Of a stretch of 64,000 nucleotides of DNA, positions 53,888-61,504 are shown one piece after another. The notes below the pieces were generated by a model, which saw nothing but the letters and a program-made list of their open reading frames with translations, was not told where the DNA came from and did not search any database. Numbering within the stretch: the stretch's first letter is position 1; every line of letters begins with the position of its first letter. The stretch is from NCBI RefSeq assembly GCF_030551875.1, contig NZ_JAUOZU010000001.1:186001-250000 (forward strand), written 5' to 3'. Made by a program: the position numbers and the translations under genes. This DNA comes from Fluviirhizobium alvei (lineage in GTDB: Bacteria; Pseudomonadota; Alphaproteobacteria; Rhizobiales; Rhizobiaceae).

Positions 53888-54898
53888 ATGCGCAATCTGT
53901 TGAAATCGACAGCGATGATGGCCGCACTCGGCCTTGGAATTGCCTTCGCTCAGGCTGCACGCGCCGAAGACAAGGTCACCTACGGCACGAACTGGCTCGC
54001 CCAGGCCGAACATGGCGGCTTCTACCAGGCCGTGGCCGATGGCACCTACAAGAAGTATGGTCTCGATGTCACGATCGTCCAGGGTGGGCCGAATGCCGCC
54101 AACAGCGCTCTGCTGATCGCCGGCAAGATCGATTTCTACATGGGTGGCGGCATGGGTGAACTCTCGGCCGTCGAGCAGGGCATCCCGATCATGGATGTTG
54201 CCGCGATCTTCCAGAAGGATCCGCAGATCCTGATGGCGCATCCGGATCAGGGCATCGAAAAGTTCGAGGATCTCGCCAAGCTCGACACGATCCTCATGGG
54301 CAAGGACGGATACCTCACCTATTTCGAATGGATGAAGGCGAGCTTCCCCGGCTTCAAGGACGAGCAGTACAAGCCCTACAATTTCAACCCGGCGCCGTTC
54401 ATTGCCGACGTCAAGTCCGCCCAGCAGGGTTACCTGACCTCCGAGCCCTATGAAGTGGAAAAGCAAGCCGGCTGGAAGCCGAAGGTGTTCCTGCTCGCCG
54501 ATGCCGGCTTCTCGCCCTATTCGACGACCATTGCGGCCCGCACCGAACTGGTCGAAACCAAGCCGGAACTGGTGCAGCGCTTCGTCGATGCCACCATCGA
54601 AGGCTGGTACAACTATCTCTACGGCGACAACAAGGCTGCCAACGATCTGATCAAGAAGGACAATCCGGAAATGACGGATGGTCAGATCGCCTATTCCATC
54701 GAAAAGATGAAGGAATATGGCATCCTGGAATCGGGCGAGGCGCTCGACAAGGGCATCGGCTGCATGACCGATGCGAAGTACAAGGCCTTCTTCGATACGC
54801 TGGTCAAGATCAAGGTCATGAAGGCCGAGACCGACTACAAGAAGGCCTTCACCACCCAGTTCGTCTGCAAGGGCGTCGGCCTCAATCTCAAGAAGTAA
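53888..54898 (+). CDS. ABC transporter substrate-binding protein, NMT1/THI5-like
   Basis: 336 residues with a signal peptide (MRNLLKSTAMMAALGLGIAF, then AQAARA with cleavage before EDK). The mature protein is an NMT1/THI5/SsuA-type two-lobed binding protein (KVTYGTNWLAQAEHGGFYQA, GLDVTIVQGGPNAANSALL, IAGKIDFYMGGGMGELSAVE). Such proteins bind pyrimidines (thiamine precursors), sulfonates, nitrate-like or aromatic ligands. The ATG at 53888 is preceded by AGGGGAA at 10 bases. First gene of a six-gene operon with the ABC ATPase, permease, deaminase, FAD oxidase and NAD(P)H flavoprotein. Confidence 0.88.
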   Translation: MRNLLKSTAMMAALGLGIAFAQAARAEDKVTYGTNWLAQAEHGGFYQAVADGTYKKYGLDVTIVQGGPNAANSALLIAGKIDFYMGGGMGELSAVEQGIPIMDVAAIFQKDPQILMAHPDQGIEKFEDLAKLDTILMGKDGYLTYFEWMKASFPGFKDEQYKPYNFNPAPFIADVKSAQQGYLTSEPYEVEKQAGWKPKVFLLADAGFSPYSTTIAARTELVETKPELVQRFVDATIEGWYNYLYGDNKAANDLIKKDNPEMTDGQIAYSIEKMKEYGILESGEALDKGIGCMTDAKYKAFFDTLVKIKVMKAETDYKKAFTTQFVCKGVGLNLKK

Positions 54899-54956
54899 CC
54901 TGCCTTCGTGCCTCGCCAACCGGCGGGGCACTTCTCCATTTTCAGGTAGCCATTTC

Positions 54957-55772
54957 ATGAGCGTATCGGAACAGTCCGCACCGGCCACAGCGCGCAAGCG
55001 GCCGCTCGTCACGATGAAGAATGTGACGAAGACCTTCTCCAGCGGCACGGTTGCCCTGACCGGAATGAACCTCTCGGTCGAACCCGGCGAGTTCGTAAGC
55101 CTGCTTGGACCCTCCGGTTGCGGCAAGTCGACGGCATTGCGGATCATCGCCGGTCTTGGCGGCGTCACATCGGGCGAAATCGACTGGCCATCCTCCAAGA
55201 TCAATTCCAGGGGCCTGCCGGAGGGCGATATTTCCTTCGTCTTCCAGGAGCCGACGCTCATGCCCTGGCAGACCGTTTTCGGCAATGTCTATCTGCCGCT
55301 GCGCCTCAGGGGCGTGCCGGAAAAGGCCGCCGCGCCGCAGATCCGCGAGGCGCTTGCCACCGTCGGTCTTGCCGATTTCGAGAAGGCCTATCCGCGCGAA
55401 CTGTCCGGCGGCATGAAGATGCGCGTTTCCATTGCGCGTGCGCTCGTCACCAAGCCGAAGCTCCTGTTGATGGACGAGCCCTTCGCCGCGCTCGACGAGA
55501 TTACCCGCCAGAAACTGAACGACGACGTTCTGGCGCTCTGGAAAGAACGAGGCATCGCGGTCATCTTCGTCACCCATTCCGTGTTCGAAAGTGCCTATCT
55601 CTCAAGCCGCATCGTGGTGATGAAGGCGCGGCCGGGGCGGGTCCATGCCGATTTTCCCCTGCATACAGAGATTGCCCGGACGGCAGAATATCGCACGTCG
55701 GAGGATTATCGGCAGGCCTGCGAGATCGTTTCCCGGTCGCTGCACGAAGCCATGGACGGGGAGGAACATTGA
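54957..55772 (+). CDS. ABC transporter ATP-binding protein (SsuB/TauB/ThiZ-like)
   Basis: 271 residues. Walker A GPSGCGKSTALRI, Q-loop FVFQEPTLMPW, signature [15 protein letters not shown] and Walker B LLLMDEPFAALDE with ITRQ, then the switch His in VIFVTHSVFESAYLS. The TLMPWQTVFGNVYLPL segment is typical of the nitrate/sulfonate/taurine ATPases. Its TGA overlaps the permease ATG (TGATG at 55770-55774), so stoichiometry is enforced by translational coupling. Acts on the cytoplasmic face. Confidence 0.93.
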   Translation: MSVSEQSAPATARKRPLVTMKNVTKTFSSGTVALTGMNLSVEPGEFVSLLGPSGCGKSTALRIIAGLGGVTSGEIDWPSSKINSRGLPEGDISFVFQEPTLMPWQTVFGNVYLPLRLRGVPEKAAAPQIREALATVGLADFEKAYPRELSGGMKMRVSIARALVTKPKLLLMDEPFAALDEITRQKLNDDVLALWKERGIAVIFVTHSVFESAYLSSRIVVMKARPGRVHADFPLHTEIARTAEYRTSEDYRQACEIVSRSLHEAMDGEEH

Positions 55773-56590
55773 TGAGTGGTCAGCCAAACCAATCCGCCAT
55801 AGTCTCGCGGGATCTCGTGCTGCGCATCCTGGTGCCGCTTTGCGTGCTCGCGATCATCATCTGTATCTGGGCGCTCTATGTCTGGGCCGCCAATACGCCC
55901 ACCTACATTCTCCCAAGCCCTTCGGCCGTTGCGGTGGCACTGGTCAAGGATTGGGGAACCCTGTTTCCCGCCCTGCTGGTGACGGCGAGGATCACGCTCA
56001 TCGCACTCTTCCTGGCGCTTCTCGGCGGTGTGGGGTTTGCCATCTTTCTGGTGCAGTCGCGCTGGACGGAGATTGCCTTTTATCCGTTCCTCGTCGTCCT
56101 GCAGGTCACTCCGGTTGTCGCGATCGCACCGCTGATCCTCATCTATGCGCCGACGACGCAGGTGGCTCTCCTGATCTGCGCCTTTCTCGTCGCCTTCTTC
56201 CCGATCCTGTCCAACATGGTGCAGGGCCTGAAGAGCGTCGACCACAATCTGCTCAATCTCTTTGAACTCTATGGCGCCACGCCACTGCAGACGCTCTGGT
56301 ATCTCAAGATCCCGGCAGCGCAGCCCTATTTCATGACGGGCCTCAGGATCGGTGGCGGTCTTGCCCTGATTGCCGCCGTTGTTGCCGAATTTGCCGCCGG
56401 TTCGGCAGGCGCCGGTTCGGGTCTCGCCTTCCGGCTGCTCGAGGCGCAGTTCCGCCTCAACATTCCACGCCTGTTTGCCGCGCTCATCATGCTGTCGGCG
56501 CTCGGCGTCATCATCTTCGCTGTCACCTCGTACCTGTCCTGGCTGGTCCTGCACCGCTGGCACGAGAGCAGCGTGAAAAGGGAAAACTGA
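55772..56590 (+). CDS. ABC transporter permease (SsuC/TauC-like)
   Basis: 272 residues, about six transmembrane helices (VPLCVLAIIICIWALYVWA, ITLIALFLALLGGVGFAIFL, VALLICAFLVAFFPILSNM, VIIFAVTSYLSWLVLHRW). The EAA-loop for ATPase contact reads ELYGATPLQTLWYLKIPAAQ. It starts on the last base of the ATPase stop and its own TGA overlaps the deaminase ATG (56588-56592), continuing the chain of one-base overlaps. It imports the ligand of the NMT1/THI5-like binding protein. Confidence 0.92.
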   Translation: MSGQPNQSAIVSRDLVLRILVPLCVLAIIICIWALYVWAANTPTYILPSPSAVAVALVKDWGTLFPALLVTARITLIALFLALLGGVGFAIFLVQSRWTEIAFYPFLVVLQVTPVVAIAPLILIYAPTTQVALLICAFLVAFFPILSNMVQGLKSVDHNLLNLFELYGATPLQTLWYLKIPAAQPYFMTGLRIGGGLALIAAVVAEFAAGSAGAGSGLAFRLLEAQFRLNIPRLFAALIMLSALGVIIFAVTSYLSWLVLHRWHESSVKREN

Positions 56591-57909
56591 TGCTGCCTTC
56601 CTTCATGACGCCGCCCGCATCGACCAGCTACAAGCTGGCAAATGCCACCGTCCCCGTAACCCTGGCGCCCGAGCTCGCTTCCCTTCCAACGAAGGAAGGA
56701 CTGGTCGCTTGCGATATTCTGGTCCGCGACGGACAGATCGCAGAACTCCTGCCGGCCGGCTCGACCGTGGACCCGGACCTTCCGGTGACGGATCTCCGAC
56801 AGGGCATGGTCTGGCCCTGCTTCGCCGATATGCATACCCATCTCGACAAGGGCCATATCTGGGATCGCAAGCCCAACCCCGACGGGACCTTCATGGGCGC
56901 GCTCGATGCGGTGATGGCGGATCGGATGGCGAACTGGTCAGCCGCGGACGTCGCCGCCCGCATGGGCTTTTCGATCACCACCGCCTATAACCATGGCACG
57001 CGCCTCATCCGCACCCATCTCGATTCGATCGCCCCGCAACACCGGATCTCCTTCGAGGTCTTTTCGGCGCTCCGCGAGGAATGGAAGGGCCGCGTCGATC
57101 TGCAGGCGGTGGCGCTCTTCCCGCTCGACATGATGGTGGATCAGGCCTTCTATGCCGACCTCGTTTCGACCGTGAAAACCCATGGCGGTCTGCTGGGCGG
57201 CGTCACCCGCATGGGACCGGATCTCGAAGCTCAGCTCGAACAACTGTTCCGGACGGCTGCGGATGAAGGACTCGATATCGACCTGCATGTCGATGAAACC
57301 GATGACAAGGAAGTCCTTACCCTGAAGGCGATTGCCGAAGCCAAGCTACGGCTGGGCTTTGAGGGCGCCGTGACCGTCGGTCACTGCTGCTCGCTTGCGC
57401 GTCAGGATGAGGATGTCGCCAAGGCGACCATCGATGTGGTGGCGCGCGCCGGCCTCTCGGTCGTCTCGCTGCCGATGTGCAACATGTATCTGCAGGATCG
57501 TTATGCGGGGCGCACGCCGCGCTGGCGTGGCGTGACCCTGTTCAAGGAACTGACGGCCGCCGGTGTCGCCACAGCCGTTTCCTCCGACAATACCCGCGAT
57601 CCCTTCTATGCCTACGGCGATCTCGATCCGGTCGAGGTGTTCCGCGAGGCTGTTCGCATCCTGCATCTCGACCATCCGCTCGATGAGGCGGCTCGCGTGA
57701 TCACCAAATCCCCGGCTGCGATCCTCGGGCGCCCGGATGTCGGCATGATTGCGACCGGCCAGCCCGCCGATCTCGTGCTCTTCAGCGCTCGCCGCTGGAG
57801 CGAATTTCTATCCCGTCCGCAAATGGACCGCATCGTCCTGCGTTCAGGCGCCGCCCTCGAGCGCCAACTGCCGGACTATCGTGAACTCGATACAATCATT
57901 GGAGCATGA
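56590..57909 (+). CDS. Cytosine deaminase-like amidohydrolase (COG0402)
   Basis: 439 residues. A mononuclear metal site fits the deaminase branch: HTHLDKGH near 82-88, HVDETDD near 233, GHCCSL near 264 and the final Asp in VSSDNTRDPFYAYGDLD near 333. The SDNxRDPFY signature belongs to cytosine/isocytosine- and pterin-like deaminases, distinct from E. coli CodA (DDVFDP). Characterised agrobacterial COG0402 enzymes include pterin deaminases, as I recall. The product of this operon should be a hydroxylated heterocycle plus ammonia. Start overlaps the permease stop, and its stop overlaps the FAD-oxidase start (ATGA). Confidence 0.88.
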   Translation: MLPSFMTPPASTSYKLANATVPVTLAPELASLPTKEGLVACDILVRDGQIAELLPAGSTVDPDLPVTDLRQGMVWPCFADMHTHLDKGHIWDRKPNPDGTFMGALDAVMADRMANWSAADVAARMGFSITTAYNHGTRLIRTHLDSIAPQHRISFEVFSALREEWKGRVDLQAVALFPLDMMVDQAFYADLVSTVKTHGGLLGGVTRMGPDLEAQLEQLFRTAADEGLDIDLHVDETDDKEVLTLKAIAEAKLRLGFEGAVTVGHCCSLARQDEDVAKATIDVVARAGLSVVSLPMCNMYLQDRYAGRTPRWRGVTLFKELTAAGVATAVSSDNTRDPFYAYGDLDPVEVFREAVRILHLDHPLDEAARVITKSPAAILGRPDVGMIATGQPADLVLFSARRWSEFLSRPQMDRIVLRSGAALERQLPDYRELDTIIGA

Positions 57910-59318
57910 CCATGGCCGATTATGAGGCGATCAAGAAGGAACTTGAAGGCATTGCCATCGAAGACAATCCGGCTCTGGTGAAGCAGAAGAGCCGCGATTT
58001 CTATTGGTATTCGCCGATCCTCAAGGGTGAACTCGAGAATGTGACCGGCGATCTCATCGTCTCGCCGACCAGCGAGGAAGAGGTCATCCGCACCCTCAAG
58101 GTGGCCTTCAGCCATGGCGTGCCCGTTACCGCCCGCGGCACCGGCACCGGCAATTACGGCCAGGCTATGCCGCTCTCCGGCGGTATCGTCCTGTCGTTGG
58201 CCGGCATGAACAAGGTCAAGGAAATCCATCCCGGTCGGGTGATCACCGAACCGGGCGTCATCTGCTCCGACCTCGACAAGCAGACGCGCGCCCATTCCGG
58301 CCAGGAACTGCGCTTCCATCCTTCGACCAACCAGACCGCCACGATCGGCGGCTTCGTTGCCGGGGGGTCGGGTGGCGTCGGTTCCATCCACTGGGGCGGT
58401 CTGCGCGATCTCGGCAACATCATCCGCCTCAGGGTCGTGACGATGGAAGCCGAGCCCCGCGTGCTGGAACTCACCGGCCGCGATCTTCAGAAGGTCAGCC
58501 ATGCCTATGGCACCAACGGCATCATCACCGAAGTCGAGATGCCGCTCGCCCCGGCTTATGACTGGGTGGATGTGCTGGTCGGTCATGACGATTTCATGGA
58601 TTCGGTCCGGTTTGCCGATGCGCTTGCGCATGAGAACGGCATCCTCATCAAGGAACTCGCTCCGATCTCGGCACCGGTGCCGCATCTCTACTTCACCCGC
58701 CACAAGCCCTGGATCCGCGAGGGCCAGTCGGTCACCGTCGTGGTTGTCGCACCCTTTGCCATGGATGCCTTCGAAGCTTTCTGCCGCACCGCCAAGGCCG
58801 AGATCGTCTTCCGCTCCGACAAGGTCGAGAGCATGAAGGGTATTCCCCATGCTTACGAACTGGCCTGGAACCATACGACCCTGCGTGCGCTCAAGGTCGA
58901 TCCGAACTTCACCTATCTGCAGGTCCAGTATGCCAGCCCGAACCATGTCGAGAAGGTCGGCAAGATGGTCGAAATGTTCGGCGACGAAGTGCTGGGTCAC
59001 CTCGAATTCATCCGCTTCAACGGAGAAATCCAGTGCGCAGGCCTGCCGCTTGTGCGTTTCACCACCAAGGAGCGGCTGGAAGAGATTATGCGGCTGCATG
59101 AAGAGAACGGTTGCCCGATCTTCAATCCGCACCGTTACACGCTCGAAGAAGGCGGCATGAAGCAGACCGACCAGGTGCAACTGGCCTTCAAGAAGGAAAC
59201 CGATCCGATGGGCCTGCTCAATCCCGGCAAGATGATCGCCTGGGAAAACCCGGATTTCGATTTCAAGTCGGGCCAGAACTATCTGTTCCCGGGTCTCGAA
59301 GCGCTGGGAGTGGCCTGA
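57906..59318 (+). CDS. FAD-linked oxidase (FAD_binding_4 / GlcD-like)
   Basis: 470 residues of the VAO/PCMH superfamily. The FAD-binding domain spans about 45-225 (NVTGDLIVSPTSEEEVIRTL, VTARGTGTGNYGQAMPLSGG, PGVICSDLDKQTRAHSGQEL and TIGGFVAGGSGGVGS), with the substrate-oxidase C-terminal region after it. Related proteins oxidise 2-hydroxy acids, alcohols or heteroaromatic rings. No iron-sulfur partner is present, so electrons may go to quinone or oxygen, or to the next gene product. ATG at 57906 overlaps the deaminase stop; an ATG at 57912 is also possible. Confidence 0.88.
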   Translation: MTMADYEAIKKELEGIAIEDNPALVKQKSRDFYWYSPILKGELENVTGDLIVSPTSEEEVIRTLKVAFSHGVPVTARGTGTGNYGQAMPLSGGIVLSLAGMNKVKEIHPGRVITEPGVICSDLDKQTRAHSGQELRFHPSTNQTATIGGFVAGGSGGVGSIHWGGLRDLGNIIRLRVVTMEAEPRVLELTGRDLQKVSHAYGTNGIITEVEMPLAPAYDWVDVLVGHDDFMDSVRFADALAHENGILIKELAPISAPVPHLYFTRHKPWIREGQSVTVVVVAPFAMDAFEAFCRTAKAEIVFRSDKVESMKGIPHAYELAWNHTTLRALKVDPNFTYLQVQYASPNHVEKVGKMVEMFGDEVLGHLEFIRFNGEIQCAGLPLVRFTTKERLEEIMRLHEENGCPIFNPHRYTLEEGGMKQTDQVQLAFKKETDPMGLLNPGKMIAWENPDFDFKSGQNYLFPGLEALGVA

Positions 59319-59899
59319 TGCGCGTTCTGGTTCTGCATTCCCATCCGGTGGAATCGAGTTTCGGTGCCGCTCTGCACAAGCAGACGATCGAAGCGCTCAA
59401 GACCGCCGGCCATGAAGTCGACGATTGCAACCTCTATGCGGAGGGTTTCGATCCGGTCATGTCGCGTCATGACAGGCTCGTCTATCACGACTATCCGGAA
59501 AACACGAAGCTGATCGGTTCCTATTGCGATCGCCTGAAGGCGGCCGAAGGCCTGGTCATCGTCACGCCGGTGTGGAACTTCGGTTGGCCCGCCATGCTCA
59601 AGGGCTATTTCGACCGGGTCTGGGTTCCCGGTATTTCGTTCGAGCTCGTCAATGGCAAGGTGCAGTCGAAACTTCGCCATATCCGCAAGCTGGGCGCGGT
59701 CCTCACCTATGGCGCCACACCGTTCCGGGCCTGGGTGGCAGGCAATCCGCCGAAAAAGATCGTCAAGCGTGTTCTACGCGCCCAGATCAATCCGATATCG
59801 CCGGTCACCTTCCTCGCCCATTACGACATGAACAACTGCACGCCGGAAACGCGCGCGGCCTTCCTTGCGAAGGTCAAATCGAGCATGGAACGGTTCTGA
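59318..59899 (+). CDS. NAD(P)H-dependent flavodoxin-fold oxidoreductase (NQO/MdaB type)
   Basis: 193 residues of the flavodoxin_2/NAD(P)H quinone oxidoreductase family: MRVLVLHSHPVESSFGAALH (start and FMN phosphate loop), then GLVIVTPVWNFGWPAMLKGY and FDRVWVPGISFE. It binds FMN or FAD and reduces quinones or electron-poor aromatics. The ATG at 59318 overlaps the FAD-oxidase stop (TGATG). Last gene of the operon; a hairpin at 59913-59934 follows. It could protect against or recycle quinone-like pathway products (inference). Confidence 0.9.
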   Translation: MRVLVLHSHPVESSFGAALHKQTIEALKTAGHEVDDCNLYAEGFDPVMSRHDRLVYHDYPENTKLIGSYCDRLKAAEGLVIVTPVWNFGWPAMLKGYFDRVWVPGISFELVNGKVQSKLRHIRKLGAVLTYGATPFRAWVAGNPPKKIVKRVLRAQINPISPVTFLAHYDMNNCTPETRAAFLAKVKSSMERF

Positions 59900-59912
59900 A
59901 AAGGCTTGAGGG

Positions 59913-59934
59913 AGGCGCGCATCAAGCCGCGCCT
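59913..59934. terminator. Bidirectional terminator between the heterocycle operon and ridA
   Basis: AGGCGCG (59913-59919) pairs with CGCGCCT (59928-59934) across an 8-base loop, 13 bases after the flavoprotein stop and immediately after the ridA stop on the other strand. A short T-run (TTT) follows on the plus strand. Plausible terminator for both converging units. Confidence 0.55.
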
Positions 59935-59935
59935 T

Positions 59936-60325
59936 TCAATCCACTTTGGCGGCGGTGACTTCGACTTCGACCAGAAATTCCGGACGCGTGAAGCCCGAGA
60001 CGATGATCAGCGTCGAAACCGGCAGTGGCGAGTTTGTATAACGATCACGCACCGCCATGTAGATCGGGAAATCTTCCCGCTTCGTCACGAAGGCCGAAAT
60101 CCGGATCACATCTTCGAATCCCATCCCCGCCTCAGTGAGGATGGCCTTGATCGCTTCGAAACAGAGCACGGCCTGGGATTCGACATCCTCCGGGATCGTG
60201 TCGTCCGTCCGGATGCCAAGCTGGCCGGAGGTGACGAGAAGCCGCGCACCGGCTGGAACGGCTAGGCCGTGATTATACTGGCCGAACGGCTTGCGGACAG
60301 ATGAAGGGTTGATTTCGGTTTTCAT
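59936..60325 (-). CDS. RidA/YjgF-family deaminase-like protein
   Basis: 129 residues of the Rid family (VTSGQLGIRTDDTIPEDVES, FEAIKAILTEAGMGFEDVIR, VEVEVTA at the C-terminus). A conserved Arg is in GFTRPEFLVEVE, the region of the RidA catalytic arginine. RidA hydrolyses reactive enamines/imines from PLP enzymes or amine oxidases. The ATG at 60325 follows AGGAG at 6 bases; a TTG at 60331 is unlikely. It converges on the operon of the FAD oxidase and NAD(P)H flavoprotein but is not part of it, and follows the YbaK-like gene by 9 bases. Confidence 0.88.
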   Translation of the reverse strand: MKTEINPSSVRKPFGQYNHGLAVPAGARLLVTSGQLGIRTDDTIPEDVESQAVLCFEAIKAILTEAGMGFEDVIRISAFVTKREDFPIYMAVRDRYTNSPLPVSTLIIVSGFTRPEFLVEVEVTAAKVD

Positions 60326-60334
60326 CGCCAACTC

Positions 60335-60793
60335 CTATTCGCAGACATCGAGCCATTCGGCGTTGGTCAAGGCAGCCATACGATCCGGTGCGATGCGGAC
60401 GGCGGCATGGATGGCGCCGGCGGCAGGAACGACCTCGTCATAGGCACGCAGCGACAGATCGCAGAAGACCCGCAATGGTCTGGCAAGTCCGAACGGGCAG
60501 ACACCGCCGACCGGATGGCCGGTCTCAGCCTCGACCTCGTCGAGCGGCAGCATTCGGGGCTTGGTTGAAAAGATCGCCTTGAATTTCTTGTTGTCGAGCC
60601 GTGCCCTCCCTCCGGCGACGATAAGCACGGTTTCATTCCCAATGCGGATTGCGAGCGTCTTGGCGATCTGTCCCGGTTCGACACCATGGCCGGCGGCCGC
60701 CATGTCCACGGTTGCGGTACTGACATCGAGTTCTATGACGGAAATATCGGGTGCATTCTGGGCGAAAAAGGCCCGGACGGACTGTAAAGACAT
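60335..60793 (-). CDS. YbaK/EbsC-family aminoacyl-tRNA deacylase-like protein
   Basis: 152 residues of the YbaK/ProX family, editing-domain homologues that hydrolyse mischarged Cys-tRNA(Pro) or Ala-tRNA(Pro). The Lys in IAKTLAIRIGNE and the GGVCPFGLARPL loop correspond to the family substrate pocket (YbaK K46 and GGxxPxG). The ATG at 60793 starts MSLQSVRAFFAQNAPDISVI; a longer frame to 60865 is unsupported. Probably co-transcribed with ridA. Confidence 0.85.
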   Translation of the reverse strand: MSLQSVRAFFAQNAPDISVIELDVSTATVDMAAAGHGVEPGQIAKTLAIRIGNETVLIVAGGRARLDNKKFKAIFSTKPRMLPLDEVEAETGHPVGGVCPFGLARPLRVFCDLSLRAYDEVVPAAGAIHAAVRIAPDRMAALTNAEWLDVCE

Positions 60794-60992
60794 GAGGTTC
60801 GACTGACTTCGAAGGGGCGTGAAAGGGATTGAATGCATGAATGGGCCGGCCAGCAGCCGACCCAAGTCACTTGAATGGACGATTCCGGTCGATGCTGTCC
60901 AGTGCCGAAGTCAAGGGCAGCGTTTATCCGGCATCGCCAGATGCCACGCGCCTCTTGCCTTTCCCGCAAGCCGGCAGTCGGCCTGGTTTACA

Positions 60993-61106
60993 TCAGAACA
61001 CTGCGCTCGGCGCCGATTTCCGTCCGAAATCAATGCTCACGAGTAGTGAAACAGCGGTCAGTGTTACTGATGCGATCAGCATTGCGCTCATTCCAAGAAC
61101 AATCAT
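60993..61106 (-). CDS. Possible 37-residue membrane peptide
   Basis: A short frame from ATG at 61106, preceded by GGGGTGAGAGCA (SD-like GGGTGA), to a TGA at 60993. It encodes MIVLGMSAMLIASVTLTAVS then LLVSIDFGRKSAPSAVF: one hydrophobic helix of about 24 residues with a positive tail, the look of a small single-span membrane protein. No homologue is known to me, and it stands alone in the gap between the YbaK-like gene and the che operon. Chance cannot be ruled out. Confidence 0.35.
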   Translation of the reverse strand: MIVLGMSAMLIASVTLTAVSLLVSIDFGRKSAPSAVF

Positions 61107-61342
61107 TGCTCTCACCCCGATTGACAACATCGTCATCTCTGCCCGTCAAATGTCGCATGACAGTCTTGTGTCTGGCTTGCGCGAGCCGGCATTTTCAACT
61201 TTTTGGCGACGACCGGTCCAATCTGTGTAAGCCCGTTTATTTTTTGAAAACCGCGTGTTTCTACCGAACGTTAACCTTCGAGCAAGGAATTAACCATAAG
61301 AATTTAGGTCACGTCGAAATGGGGTTTTCCGTGAATCCATAG

Positions 61343-61390
61343 GCATGAAGCCGCTTCGCCGTACCGGTCAAAGTCCGGATTTCTTCATGC
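61343..61390 (+). promoter_or_regulatory. Inverted repeat in the leader of the che operon
   Basis: GCATGAAG (61343-61350) and CTTCATGC (61383-61390) form a perfect 8-bp inverted repeat, with a further CCGG/CCGG pairing inside. It lies about 115 bases upstream of the preferred TTG start of the receptor gene. It may fold in the mRNA leader or be a protein site. Confidence 0.35.
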
Positions 61391-61504
61391 AGCAGGTGGC
61401 TTGGGACGGCCTTGCGAAAGCAGAATGAACCGTTCCGGACCGGGGATTATCAGGGGACATGTCAGTCCGTCGACTGGCGTCTTGCGTTTGGACGGGGACC
61501 GCAA

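Larger units (their letters stand above)
60794..61504. other. 711-base intergenic region upstream of the che operon
   Basis: The region holds no gene found by homology. It contains one small minus-strand hydrophobic frame (60993-61106), a possible hairpin GGCAT-CGCCAG-ATGCC near 60937-60952, an inverted pair TTGAC..GTCAA near 61120-61148, and the leader of the receptor gene with an inverted repeat at 61343-61390. The A/T-rich stretch 61225-61310 is the likeliest promoter of the che operon. Confidence 0.5.

Noticed and set aside
60841-61230. 129-codon plus-strand frame before the che operon
   Set aside because: Codon use is unlike the neighbours and the sequence shows no domain or conserved feature.
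61412-61504. Longer N-terminus of the chemoreceptor from the ATG at 61412
   Set aside because: It adds 31 residues with rare codons (AGA, GGA, ACA, TGT) and a weak ribosome binding site; the TTG at 61505 has GGGGA in front.
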